Notes: generated by a model from the sequence alone, not told the origin. A DNA stretch of 10,427 nucleotides from Bacillota bacterium (GCA_023417285.1 JAEZFR010000205.1:1-10427); one strand, 5' to 3'; shown: positions 1 through 7,191, numbered from the stretch's first letter. Numbers and translations: made by a program.

Positions 1-20
1 ATTTTAGGGGGAGTGTAGAT

Positions 21-92
21 ATGAGAATAGTAGTAGTAAAAATGCCTAAATTGTTTGGAAGCATATTAAAGAAAGTATTTAAGATAGGCTAA
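21..92 (+). CDS. spoVM: SpoVM, stage V sporulation protein (23-residue membrane-curvature peptide)
   Basis: This 23-codon gene starts at an ATG 7 bases after a strong GGGGGAG ribosome binding site (7-13). In B. subtilis, SpoVM is a 26-residue amphipathic helix made in the mother cell. It recognises the convex forespore membrane and anchors SpoIVA, the base of the spore coat. The central KMPKLFG (residues 7-13) matches the B. subtilis KLPKFLG, with the functionally important proline at position 9 in both. The rest alternates hydrophobic and lysine residues (SILKKVFKIG at 14-23), as expected for an amphipathic helix. Its position beside a convergent rpmB and upstream of recG also fits the Bacillus neighbourhood. 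It is three residues shorter than the B. subtilis protein at the C-terminus. Its promoter lies outside the window; known spoVM genes are under mother-cell sigma-E control. Confidence 0.88.
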   Translation: MRIVVVKMPKLFGSILKKVFKIG

Positions 93-183
93 GCTTATCA
101 TCAAGTGCTTACATAACTATACTAATAGACTGTATTGTAAACGGTTTATTTTTCTGTACCCAAATAAATATATAAAAATAAAT

Positions 184-213
184 AAAAAAGCGTATTATAA
201 AATACGCTTTTTT
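184..213. terminator. Bidirectional intrinsic terminator between spoVM and rpmB
   Basis: A 13-bp perfect inverted repeat (arms 184-196 and 201-213, loop ATAA) has a GCGTATT/AATACGC core flanked by a run of A on the left and T on the right. A U-tract therefore follows the hairpin whichever strand is read. It lies between the convergent ends of spoVM and rpmB and can serve both. Confidence 0.85.
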
Positions 214-240
214 ATTTTAAATTTATGGCCATAAATTCAA

Positions 241-429
241 TTATATCGCTCTGGTTACTTTGTTTGAACGCAGACATCTTGTACATATGTTAATTGATTT
301 TGGTGTGCCATCTTCAACTATCTTAACTTTTCTTACATTTGGTTTCCATGTACGGCTTGTAGCATTTAAAGCATGGCTTCTATTGTTTCCAAAAGTAGTT
401 GCCTTGCTGCATACTTCACACTTTGCCAT
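241..429 (-). CDS. rpmB: 50S ribosomal protein L28 (four-cysteine form)
   Basis: This 62-residue protein is a large-subunit ribosomal protein. It matches L28 in length and in the N-terminal MAKCEVCSK and central RTWKPNVRKV segments. It has Cys4-x2-Cys7 and Cys49-x2-Cys52, the paired CxxC arrangement of the zinc-binding (C+) L28 form, as opposed to zinc-independent (C-) paralogues. The ATG follows a near-perfect AGGAGG (438-443, read on the minus strand) at 8 bases. The gene is monocistronic here, ends at the bidirectional hairpin at 184-213 and has its own promoter at 495-524. Confidence 0.95.
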   Translation of the reverse strand: MAKCEVCSKATTFGNNRSHALNATSRTWKPNVRKVKIVEDGTPKSINICTRCLRSNKVTRAI

Positions 430-494
430 ATATTACACCTCCTTTGGTTAATGGAGAATTTTTCATTGTTATGTCACAACAACAAGCAATAACT

Positions 495-524
495 ATTTTA
501 ACACAGAGAAGCAGATTACTGCAA
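495..524 (-). promoter_or_regulatory. Predicted sigma-A promoter of rpmB
   Basis: Read on the minus strand, the -35 is TTGCAG (519-524) and the -10 is TAAAAT (495-500), separated by 18 bases. Transcription would start near 487, giving a leader of about 58 bases before the rpmB ATG. No obvious structured leader is visible. Confidence 0.55.
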
Positions 525-563
525 GCAGTATTTTAAATTATTATTTCTTTTTTGTTGAATATC

Positions 564-592
564 TGTTATCCTAAAGCCTTTTTAGATATAAT
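564..592 (+). promoter_or_regulatory. Candidate promoter of the recG operon
   Basis: A perfect TATAAT (587-592) lies 114 bases upstream of the recG start. The -35 at 17-base spacing is poor (TGTTAT, 564-569); a better TTGAAT (555-560) is 26 bases away, which is too far. This is the only good -10 between rpmB and recG, so it is the best candidate for the plus-strand operon, with limited confidence. Confidence 0.35.
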
Positions 593-642
593 AAAAATAA
601 AGCTACAAGTGGTTTACATTAAATGGGTTAGATAAATAAATA

Positions 643-693
643 AACCTATAGCTTATAGGTTATATAAAAAATAATCTTATAACTTATAGATTA
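643..693 (+). repeat. Two tandem palindromes just upstream of recG
   Basis: The first element is a perfect 8-bp inverted repeat (AACCTATA 643-650, TATAGGTT 654-661, loop GCT). The second, 11 bases on, is a related imperfect palindrome (TAATCT 672-677, AGATTA 688-693) with TATA-ACT-TATA inside. Both share a C-TATA-CT-TATAG pattern, and the second ends next to the GGAAG ribosome binding site of recG. They could be an operator pair or weak RNA hairpins in the recG leader. Confidence 0.45.
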
Positions 694-706
694 ATGGAAG
701 AATAAC

Positions 707-2788
707 ATGAGTACAAGATTGGACAACTTGCGAGAAAAGTCAATAGATAGTGTTAAGGGTGTCGGAGAAGCGAGGAAAAAACTTCTCAGTAGAGTTGGTA
801 TCAGCAATGTATACGAGCTTTTAACATACTTCCCAAAGGACTATGAAGATAGGACAAAAATTAAAAACATAGCTGACCTTCAAAATCTGGAAGTGTGCTC
901 ATTTGAGGGTACCATTGTATCAAATGTTGGGGAGTTGCGACCCAAAAAAGGTATGACTATCCAGAAGGTTACAGTTCGAGATTCTTCTGCCGGCATAACT
1001 GCATATTGGTTTAACCAACCTTATATAAAGACTTCTTTAAAGGTGGGGGAGAGCTATTATTTTTTTGGAAAGATTGAGCGTAAAGGCAATAAACTACAGA
1101 TTGTAAATCCCTCATATGAGCTTGTTGATAAAAGAGGACCCAGCAATAGTTTAAAGGTACTGCCCATATATCCACTAACAAAGGATTTAAAGCAGAATAC
1201 GCTTAGAACTCTGGTTAGAGAAGCACTTAACTCTGTTACGGAAGTTGAAGATACACTCCCTGATACTATAATAAAAGAGCAAGGCCTTGAGAGCTTGGAT
1301 TTTAGCATAAAGAATATACATTTTCCTGATAATACAGAGTGTATGCAAAGAGCCAGGAATAGACTCGCATTTGAAGAATTATTTTTAATGCAGCTTGGGT
1401 TATTATCGTTCAAGAGTGTTCTAAATAACTCATTAGAAGGAATTAGCTTCAAGGGTACAGATTACAGCGAAGAATTGATGATGGCACTGCCATTTGAGCT
1501 TACAGAGGCTCAGAAGAGAGTAGTACTGGAGATAAGGACTGACATGGAAAGCCACAAACCAATGAATAGATTGGTACAGGGGGACGTGGGTTCAGGTAAA
1601 ACGGTAATTGCACTTATTGCATTATTTAAGGCTGTAAAATGCGGTTATCAGGGTGCGTTGATGGCACCCACTGAAATATTGGCAGAACAGCACTTTAAGT
1701 CAATTAAGCCTATATTGGACAAGTTCTCTATAAGGGTTGAGCTTTTGTCGGGAAGTTTGCCCAAAAAACAAAAACAAGAGATTACACAGCAGCTTTCTCA
1801 GGGTGAGATTGATATTATAGTGGGTACTCATGCTCTAATTGAAGATACTGTTCAGTTCAAACAACTAGGTCTCGTTGTTACTGATGAGCAGCATAGATTT
1901 GGAGTAAGGCAAAGGTCCGTTTTGGCGGCTAAAGGAGCAAATCCAGATGTATTAGTTATGACTGCTACTCCTATTCCAAGAACATTGGCACTTATATTGT
2001 ACGGAGATTTGGACATATCTGTGATAGATCAGCTACCACCTGGTAGAAAACCTATCAAGACTTATGCGGTAAATGAAGCAATGCGTGATAGGATAAATAA
2101 ATTTATTCGAGAGAAAGTGCTAGAAGGTAGGCAGGTATACATTGTATGTCCTCTGGTAGAAGAATCGGAGCAGATTAATGCAAAGTCAGCAGTTGAAACT
2201 GCTGAAGAATTTAAAACAGGTGTTTTTAAGGACCTAAAGGTAGGCATTATTCATGGACAGATGAAGCCTAGAGAAAAAGAAGAAATAATGAGAAGCTTTG
2301 TAAACCATGAGATAAGTATACTTGTTTCCACAACTATTATAGAGGTCGGAGTGAATGTTCCAAACTCAACTGTTATGGTAATAGAAAATGCAGAAAAGTT
2401 TGGTTTGGCTCAATTACATCAGCTCAGAGGCAGAGTTGGACGTGGTGATCACCAGTCGTATTGTGTACTTTTCAATCAGTCTTCTTCTGAGGTGGCAAAA
2501 GAGAGAATGAGCATAATGCAAAGCTCTAATGATGGCTTTGTAATCTCAGAAAAGGACCTTGAAATTAGGGGGCCTGGTGACTTCTTTGGTACAAGACAGC
2601 ATGGGTTGCCAGAACTAAAGGTTGCAAACCTTTATAGAGATATGGATATTCTGCTTTCTGCTCAGCAGCTGGCTAAAAGAATTGTTGAAGAAGACCCAAG
2701 ACTTGAAAAACTTGAGAATGCAGCCTTAAGCCAGTATATAAAGGTGTATTTTGGTGGAAGCATAAATGAAGGTACTTTTTCTATTTAG
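707..2788 (+). CDS. recG: ATP-dependent DNA helicase RecG
   Basis: This 693-residue protein is full length for RecG, the SF2 helicase that reverses stalled replication forks and remodels branched DNA during recombination and repair. An N-terminal helix-hairpin-like start (SVKGVGEARKKLL, about 15-27) is followed by the OB-fold wedge domain (about 60-150). The helicase motifs are Walker A GDVGSGKT (292-299), a DEQH box (393-396) followed by RFGVRQR, TATPIPRTLAL (419 onward) and motif VI QLRGRVGRG (572-580). The ISEKDLEIRGPGDFFGTRQHG segment near the C-terminus is typical of RecG. The ATG at 707 has a modest GGAAG (696-700) upstream. The gene heads a plus-strand run with rsmD, coaD and the coiled-coil gene, and no terminator is visible after it. 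The neighbourhood (spoVM, rpmB, recG) is a known Firmicute arrangement. Confidence 0.97.
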   Translation: MSTRLDNLREKSIDSVKGVGEARKKLLSRVGISNVYELLTYFPKDYEDRTKIKNIADLQNLEVCSFEGTIVSNVGELRPKKGMTIQKVTVRDSSAGITAYWFNQPYIKTSLKVGESYYFFGKIERKGNKLQIVNPSYELVDKRGPSNSLKVLPIYPLTKDLKQNTLRTLVREALNSVTEVEDTLPDTIIKEQGLESLDFSIKNIHFPDNTECMQRARNRLAFEELFLMQLGLLSFKSVLNNSLEGISFKGTDYSEELMMALPFELTEAQKRVVLEIRTDMESHKPMNRLVQGDVGSGKTVIALIALFKAVKCGYQGALMAPTEILAEQHFKSIKPILDKFSIRVELLSGSLPKKQKQEITQQLSQGEIDIIVGTHALIEDTVQFKQLGLVVTDEQHRFGVRQRSVLAAKGANPDVLVMTATPIPRTLALILYGDLDISVIDQLPPGRKPIKTYAVNEAMRDRINKFIREKVLEGRQVYIVCPLVEESEQINAKSAVETAEEFKTGVFKDLKVGIIHGQMKPREKEEIMRSFVNHEISILVSTTIIEVGVNVPNSTVMVIENAEKFGLAQLHQLRGRVGRGDHQSYCVLFNQSSSEVAKERMSIMQSSNDGFVISEKDLEIRGPGDFFGTRQHGLPELKVANLYRDMDILLSAQQLAKRIVEEDPRLEKLENAALSQYIKVYFGGSINEGTFSI

Positions 2789-2790
2789 CT

Positions 2791-2846
2791 ATATAGTACG
2801 AAGCGGGGGAGTATTAAGAGAGATAGTACTAAGCGGGTAAGTAATA
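2791..2846 (+). repeat. 30-bp tandem duplication between recG and rsmD
   Basis: Positions 2791-2820 and 2821-2850 align without gaps, matching at 21 of the first 26 positions; the shared core is TAGTAC-(G/T)-AAGCGGG. It begins 2 bases after the recG stop codon. It is unit-and-a-copy only, not a longer array, and no hairpin or ribosome binding function is obvious. Confidence 0.6.
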
Positions 2847-2865
2847 GTGCAACTAATATTTAATA

Positions 2866-3474
2866 ATGTTACAAATATTAAATAAAAGGTATAAATATTT
2901 AATTTGGAGGCGGTACAATATTTTAAGAGTTATTTCAGGATGCGCCAAGGGCATGAAGCTTGTAACCTTGGACAACATGAATACAAGACCTACAACTGAC
3001 AGAGTAAAAGAGTCATTATTTAATATTTTACACTTTTACCTGGAAGGATGTGCTGTTCTCGATTTATTTGGAGGCTCTGGTAGTTTGGGAATTGAGGCAC
3101 TAAGTAGGGGAGCTGCTAGTGTTGTCTTTGCTGACAAAAGCGAGAAATGCATTGAGATTATAAAACAGAATGTCACACATACTAGATTTTTGGATAAATC
3201 TGAAATATATTTGGGAGAATACGATACAATATTAAAAAAACTCTCCCAACATGGTAAAAAATTTGATATAATTTTTCTAGACCCACCATATAAGTTAGGA
3301 GTCATACCTGAAATCTTGCTATTACTCCAATCATATGGTATTTTAAATGATAAAGTAATAATTGTTGCCGAGTCTGATGCTGAAACTGTTTTACCAGAAG
3401 TAATAGGAGACTTGTGCATTTCTAGAATTCAATCTTATGGCAGTACGAAGATTACTTTTTATAAATGGGCATAA
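2866..3474 (+). CDS. rsmD: 16S rRNA (guanine966-N2)-methyltransferase RsmD
   Basis: RsmD methylates G966 of 16S rRNA using S-adenosylmethionine. Visible motifs, numbered from the ATG at 2866, are the N-terminal RVISGCAKGMKL (21-32), RPTTDRVKESLFNIL (41-55), the SAM-binding VLDLFGGSG (64-72) and the catalytic DPPY (139-142). The start is uncertain. RsmD proteins usually begin directly with MRVISG. The ATG at 2866 adds about 19 residues (YKYLIWRRYN type) and has no ribosome binding site, while a strong GGAGG (2906-2910) sits 9 bases before an in-frame ATT at 2920, directly before LRVISG. I give the frame from the ATG but think initiation at the ATT (183 residues) is more likely. coaD follows 11 bases later, as in many Firmicutes. 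Confidence 0.93.
   Translation: MLQILNKRYKYLIWRRYNILRVISGCAKGMKLVTLDNMNTRPTTDRVKESLFNILHFYLEGCAVLDLFGGSGSLGIEALSRGAASVVFADKSEKCIEIIKQNVTHTRFLDKSEIYLGEYDTILKKLSQHGKKFDIIFLDPPYKLGVIPEILLLLQSYGILNDKVIIVAESDAETVLPEVIGDLCISRIQSYGSTKITFYKWA
2906..2922 (+). promoter_or_regulatory. Ribosome binding site pointing to an AUU start for rsmD
   Basis: GGAGG (2906-2910) is followed after 9 bases by an in-frame ATT (2920-2922). The next codons read LRVISG, which is where RsmD homologues normally begin. No ATG, GTG or TTG exists in this frame between the GGAGG and that motif. AUU starts are rare but established, for example for infC. Confidence 0.5.
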
Positions 3475-3485
3475 GGATGTAAATT

Positions 3486-3965
3486 ATGAGCATATTTATT
3501 TATCCAGGAAGTTTTGACCCTGTAACAAACGGTCACTTAGATATAATAGAAAGAGCCGCAAAGATTTGTGATAAGCTAATTGTTGCTGTTCTTATAAATA
3601 ATAGTAAAAGTCCCGCTTTTACTATTGATGAACGGGTTTACATGCTGAAAAAAGCGGTAGAGAATTGCGAGAACGTTAGTGTAGAGAGTTTTTCTGGGCT
3701 ATTAGTGGACTATGTAAAACATAAAAAAGCAAATGTTATAATTAAAGGGCTTAGAGCTGTCTCTGATTTTGAGTATGAGCTCCAGATGGCACTTTTAAAT
3801 AAAAATCAAGCTCCAGAGATAGAAACATTGTTTATGATGTCAAATATTAATTATTCATTTTTGAGCTCTAGCATGGTAAAGGAATTAGCTAGACACAAGG
3901 GAAATATTGCAGGCCTTTTGCCTGAAGCAATAATTGAAGACGTAATCAATAAATTTAGAACGTGA
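3486..3965 (+). CDS. coaD: Phosphopantetheine adenylyltransferase (CoaD)
   Basis: CoaD transfers AMP from ATP to 4'-phosphopantetheine to make dephospho-CoA, the penultimate step of coenzyme A synthesis, in the cytoplasm. The 159-residue length is standard. Motifs are [12 protein letters not shown] (6-17), which includes the nucleotidyltransferase T-x-G-H site (14-17); [21 protein letters not shown] (86-106), with the conserved substrate-binding GLR; and [12 protein letters not shown] (124-135), equivalent to the ISSTxVKE motif of the family. The ATG at 3486 follows AAGGATG (3473-3479), which overlaps the rsmD stop codon, indicating translational coupling. The next gene starts within or just after its stop codon. 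Confidence 0.97.
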   Translation: MSIFIYPGSFDPVTNGHLDIIERAAKICDKLIVAVLINNSKSPAFTIDERVYMLKKAVENCENVSVESFSGLLVDYVKHKKANVIIKGLRAVSDFEYELQMALLNKNQAPEIETLFMMSNINYSFLSSSMVKELARHKGNIAGLLPEAIIEDVINKFRT

Positions 3966-3991
3966 AAGTACATGAAAGGATGGGTCAGCAT

Positions 3992-4429
3992 ATGGAAATT
4001 TTAACTATACTTGAGACGTTGGAAGATTTAGTTGAAAGAAGCACAAGTGTACCGTTTTCAGGAAAGTGTCTGATTGATAGAGAAGAAGTACTTGAGATTG
4101 TAAAAGAAATGAGACTGAAGCTTCCTGATGATATAAAACAGGCGAAATGGGTTAAGGAAGAGCGTCAACGGATCTTATTGGAGGCTCAGAAAGAAGCCAA
4201 CAATATTCTAAAGGATGCAGAAAACAAGATAGCTTCACTTGTTGACGAACATGAGATTACAAAACAGGCATATGAACAGGCAAATGAGATTATTGCAAGT
4301 GCACAGAAAAATGCTAGAGAAATGCGTTTAGGTGCCAGAGAGTATGCGGATGGTGTACTGTCAAAGGTGGAAGAAATACTTAATGATACAGCATTAGTAA
4401 TCAGAACAAACAGAGAAGAATTAAAGTAA
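3992..4429 (+). CDS. Coiled-coil protein resembling ATP synthase subunit b/E/H stalk proteins
   Basis: This 145-residue charged protein is rich in E, K, A and Q. From about residue 50 onward it looks like one long coiled coil: KEERQRILLEAQKEANNILKD, then EQANEIIASAQKNAREMR. The EAQKEAN and SAQKNAR repeats resemble the peripheral-stalk helices of F- and V-type ATPases and DivIVA-like tails. Similar proteins are often annotated as ATPase in Clostridia, but there is no catalytic site here and no ATP synthase genes nearby. No signal peptide or membrane segment is visible. I chose the ATG at 3992, 11 bases after AAGGA (3976-3980). An in-frame GTG at 3962 overlapping the coaD stop would add 10 residues. 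Its place between coaD and ylbJ may suggest a sporulation or envelope role, but its function is unknown. Confidence 0.85.
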   Translation: MEILTILETLEDLVERSTSVPFSGKCLIDREEVLEIVKEMRLKLPDDIKQAKWVKEERQRILLEAQKEANNILKDAENKIASLVDEHEITKQAYEQANEIIASAQKNAREMRLGAREYADGVLSKVEEILNDTALVIRTNREELK

Positions 4430-5689
4430 TTGCATTTTTGACATAGCTTTAGATATATAGATAAATCCCATACATATCGCTAATACAGCTAAAATGCCGA
4501 GTGAACTTAACAGGAAATCTTGAGGTGAAGGGCTAAAAATTGCTGGTGTTGACTTGGGATTTATTGTACATACACTCATTGCTGTTACTAACTTTTCTTT
4601 TAATAGGAAGCCTCCAACAAAGGTGTATATTGCTGCTAATACGCCCTGCAGCATTTTACCTGCAAGGTAGGGAATAACGCTAATATCTGTTTGACTTACT
4701 ATGCTCATTACCTGTGTGTGCACTGAAAAGCCAGCCCAACCAATAATAAGGCTTGTCAGGCACAACTTTATTAACATGTCAGAAATATTATCAGAAGTAA
4801 TTATATTTGTACCTGACGTTATCTCCAATAGCCCGCATAGAGTTCCTTCTGCTAATTTGGCTGAGCAACCTGTTATTTGAGACAAAAGGCTGCTCAATTT
4901 GCCAGTCACCCCACTTTTTATCAGGATATTAATTACTACCGAGAAAAAAATAATAAAGCCGCCGATGTTTAATATTGTAAGTACTGAGTTTTTTATTGCG
5001 TCTCCAAAAAGGGTCGCTGCGTTTAACTTGGAACTTGCGAGATATCTCATTTCATTCTTTAATATTTTAGACATGCTTCTTTTTTGATTTCTTGTTTTTC
5101 CACCTTTTATCCTTTTAAAAAAACCAAAAACCACTCCCACTGTTAGACAGGCGATGATGTGACAGACATATAAAAGATAGCCTATTACTGGTAGTCCGTA
5201 CATACCAACACCAACCGCTCCCATTATAAATAAAGGCCCGGAGTTATTTGTGAAGGTCAAAAGTCTTTCCGCTTCTAGCTTTGATATCATGCCATCTTTA
5301 TATAGGTCTGCTGTAATACTAGCGCCCACTGGGTAACCGCTTGTTATACCCATCGCAAGGGCGAGAGAGCCAGTCCCGGGCACATTGAATATGGGACGCA
5401 TAACAGGGTCTAGTAGTACCCCTACAACTCTTATAAAGCCTGATTTGCTCAAAATATACGAAGCAACAAAGAAGGGGAATAAGGAGGGAAATACTATATC
5501 CAACCAAAGCCTTATTCCCGTAAGGGCTGAAGTCACTGATACCTTTGGATAAGCAATCAGACATCCTATAAATATAGCTGCGAATATTGGAAGTAATGTT
5601 ACTTTCAAATACACAGTATAAGACTTTTTTTGTAGTAACCATAATATTAGTGCGATAGCGCTTAAACATGAAAGAAGTACTATATTCAT
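4421..5689 (-). CDS. ylbJ: Sporulation integral membrane protein YlbJ
   Basis: This 422-residue polytopic membrane protein has about eight or more hydrophobic segments (for example 3-19, 30-47, 64-81, 107-120, 152-190, 238-257, 309-330 and 393-413). It carries two nucleoside-recognition (Gate) type repeats, marked by ITSGYPVGASITADLYKDG (115-133) with FTNNSGP (146-152), and by LEITSGTN (288-295) with GWAGFSVHTQ (317-326). In B. subtilis, ylbJ is sigma-E dependent and needed for spore cortex formation; the transported molecule is not known. It lies near rsmD and coaD in both organisms, though inverted here. I chose the ATG at 5689. The open frame continues upstream to 5902, but that stretch crosses a well-supported gene on the other strand and lacks a membrane-protein character of its own. 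The ribosome binding site is weak. Its stop overlaps the convergent coiled-coil gene by 9 bases. Confidence 0.9.
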   Translation of the reverse strand: MNIVLLSCLSAIALILWLLQKKSYTVYLKVTLLPIFAAIFIGCLIAYPKVSVTSALTGIRLWLDIVFPSLFPFFVASYILSKSGFIRVVGVLLDPVMRPIFNVPGTGSLALAMGITSGYPVGASITADLYKDGMISKLEAERLLTFTNNSGPLFIMGAVGVGMYGLPVIGYLLYVCHIIACLTVGVVFGFFKRIKGGKTRNQKRSMSKILKNEMRYLASSKLNAATLFGDAIKNSVLTILNIGGFIIFFSVVINILIKSGVTGKLSSLLSQITGCSAKLAEGTLCGLLEITSGTNIITSDNISDMLIKLCLTSLIIGWAGFSVHTQVMSIVSQTDISVIPYLAGKMLQGVLAAIYTFVGGFLLKEKLVTAMSVCTINPKSTPAIFSPSPQDFLLSSLGILAVLAICMGFIYISKAMSKMQLL

Positions 5690-5721
5690 ATAGGTCCATC
5701 TAATACGAAATATCCATTTAA

Positions 5722-5750
5722 AATATATAAAGTTTTGGTGTAAAATATAA
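5722..5750 (-). promoter_or_regulatory. Possible sigma-E-like promoter of ylbJ
   Basis: On the minus strand, TTATATT (5744-5750) is followed after 14 bases by TATATATT (5722-5729). This resembles the mother-cell sigma-E pattern KMATATT-N14-CATACAMT, with one mismatch in the -35 and three in the -10. It would place the transcript start about 25 bases before the ATG. In such an A/T-rich stretch the match could be chance, and the call leans on the known sigma-E control of ylbJ. Confidence 0.3.
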
Positions 5751-5822
5751 CTAATAAAAGTGTAATTCTGGATAACTAAGCAGTGAAGAGGAGATTTATA
5801 AAAGGAAAAGGAGGAATGTTGT

Positions 5823-5972
5823 GTGTATGTACTAGGTTTGACAGAAAGGGAAAAGACTACTCTTGTTACATTGCTTATCAACGAAATCGTAAAAAATAAC
5901 ACTCAGAACGACAGTGTTCATGCTGTACTAGAAATGGAAAAAATAATCGAAAAAATTGAGAGATCTTTTTAA
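5823..5972 (+). CDS. Small hypothetical protein (49 residues, GTG start)
   Basis: I do not recognise this protein. It begins at a GTG 8 bases after a strong AAAGGAGGAA (GGAGG 5810-5814) and ends 12 bases before a strong terminator, so it has the full layout of an expressed single gene. The sequence is cytoplasmic and helical. An N-terminal VLGLTEREKTTLVTLLINEI (3-22) is followed by a polar linker (NNTQNDS) and an amphipathic C-terminal helix, VLEMEKIIEKIERSF (35-49). The LTERE start and alternating hydrophobic/charged pattern suggest a small helical-bundle or dimerising protein. It has no membrane segment or cysteine. It diverges from ylbJ with a 133-base gap, so it could be co-regulated in sporulation, but this is inference. 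Confidence 0.72.
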   Translation: MYVLGLTEREKTTLVTLLINEIVKNNTQNDSVHAVLEMEKIIEKIERSF

Positions 5973-5983
5973 ATATAAAGTAG

Positions 5984-6016
5984 AGAGGCTATCGTGAATT
6001 TACGATAGCCTCTTTT
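5984..6016 (+). terminator. Intrinsic terminator of the 49-residue gene
   Basis: A 12-bp perfect stem (AGAGGCTATCGT 5984-5995, ACGATAGCCTCT 6002-6013) with a 6-base loop is followed by TTTT on the plus strand. It starts 11 bases after the small gene's stop. On the minus strand it has no good U-tract, so it is at best a poor terminator for ilvE. Confidence 0.85.
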
Positions 6017-6062
6017 ATAATGTATTATTATCTAAATAGTTCTAAATTTATTATCTAAAAAA

Positions 6063-7127
6063 TTAATCAACCTTTGTAGTCCAACCGTAAGTATCTTCAA
6101 GCTCCCCACTCTGAATACCAGTAATGCAGTTATAAACTTGAGAAGCCGTTTCACCGATTTTTCCATCATTTACAGAGATCACATTTCCATCCCAACTGAA
6201 CTCACCAATAGGGGATATAACAGCTGCGGTACCAGTACCGAATGCTTCATCAAGCTTTCCAGCAGCATGAGCATCGTAAATCTCCTGAATTGTAATTCTG
6301 CGCTCAGTAACCTTAACGCCCATATCTCTAAGCATTTCTATGGTAGACATACGTGTAATACCTGGTAGTATTGTTCCTTCTAGTGATGGTGTGATAACCT
6401 CTCCATCAATCTTGAAGAATACATTCATTGTTCCAACTTCTTCAATATACCTCTTTTCAACCCCATCAAGCCAAAGTACCTGAGTATATCCATTGTGCTT
6501 AGCTTCAACCTGTGCTTTAAGACTTGCAGCATAGTTAGCAACAGTCTTTGCAAATCCAAGACCACCACGTACTGCACGGACATAGTTGCTCTCTACATAG
6601 ATTTTAACTGGATTGATGCCCTCTTTGTAATAAGCGCCAACTGGTGAAAGAATAACGATAAACTGATAAGTATCAGAAGGTCTTACTCCCAGGTAAGGAT
6701 CAGTTGCTATTATAAATGGTCTGATATAAAGAGAAGTGCCAGGTGCACTTGGTATCCAGTCCATATCAACCTTAACAAGTTCCTTAATAGCCTTAACTCC
6801 GAAATCAACATCTATTGGAGGAATGCATAGCCTATCGTTTGAAGTATTAACTCTCTGCATATTCTTTTCAGGTCTGAATAAAAGTACTTCGCCTTCCTTT
6901 GTCTTGTATGCTTTTAATCCTTCAAATATAGCTTGACCATAGTGCAGTACCATGCTTGCAGGATCTAACTGCAATGGTGCATAAGGCACTATTCTTGCAT
7001 CATGCCAGCCTTTTCCCTCAGTATAGTCCATGATAAACATGTGGTCGGTAAAATGCTGTCCAAAGCCGAGATTATTTTGATCTGGTTTTTGTTTTGGATG
7101 TTGTGTTTTAGTAATAGAAATATTCAT
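6063..7127 (-). CDS. ilvE: Branched-chain amino acid aminotransferase
   Basis: This 354-residue PLP enzyme of fold type IV interconverts leucine, isoleucine and valine with their 2-oxo acids, using glutamate/2-oxoglutarate as partner. It has the long (class II, eukaryote/Bacillus-like) form. Visible motifs are LHYGQAIFEGLKAY (61-74), YIRPFIIATDPYLGV (134-148), GLGFAKTVANYAASL (189-203) with the PLP lysine at 194, YIEEVGTMN (227-235), LPGITRMS (254-261) and the phosphate-binding GTGTAAVISPIG (297-308). The ATG at 7127 is preceded by a GGGG about 11 bases upstream (minus strand). It is alone on its strand with no other ilv or leu genes beside it. A promoter is visible at 7192-7220. No T-box signature is seen in the leader of about 58 bases. 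Confidence 0.96.
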   Translation of the reverse strand: MNISITKTQHPKQKPDQNNLGFGQHFTDHMFIMDYTEGKGWHDARIVPYAPLQLDPASMVLHYGQAIFEGLKAYKTKEGEVLLFRPEKNMQRVNTSNDRLCIPPIDVDFGVKAIKELVKVDMDWIPSAPGTSLYIRPFIIATDPYLGVRPSDTYQFIVILSPVGAYYKEGINPVKIYVESNYVRAVRGGLGFAKTVANYAASLKAQVEAKHNGYTQVLWLDGVEKRYIEEVGTMNVFFKIDGEVITPSLEGTILPGITRMSTIEMLRDMGVKVTERRITIQEIYDAHAAGKLDEAFGTGTAAVISPIGEFSWDGNVISVNDGKIGETASQVYNCITGIQSGELEDTYGWTTKVD

Positions 7128-7191
7128 TGCCTTTAGAACCCCTTTCGATATATGTATTTATAATATTATTCAATCGAATTCATACAGGTCT

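Noticed and set aside
1057..1452. 131-codon minus-strand frame within recG (similar ones lie within rsmD, ilvE and the ECF gene)
   Set aside because: It lies opposite strongly conserved coding sequence and has no ribosome binding site or recognisable protein character.
3962..3991. GTG at 3962 as start of the coiled-coil gene
   Set aside because: It has no ribosome binding site of its own, while AAGGA precedes the ATG at 3992. The extra 10 residues are possible but not favoured.
5690..5902. 71-codon upstream extension of the ylbJ reading frame
   Set aside because: It overlaps the well-supported 49-residue gene on the opposite strand and its promoter region. The trimmed protein from the ATG at 5689 has the expected YlbJ length and start.
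6025..6059. 12-bp direct repeat TTATTATCTAAA downstream of ilvE
   Set aside because: It is A/T-rich, short and only two copies. It is likely chance in this base composition.
7128..7185. T-box or leucine attenuator in the ilvE leader
   Set aside because: The predicted leader is only about 58 bases, without a GGGTGG-like T-box sequence, a terminator or a run of branched-chain codons.
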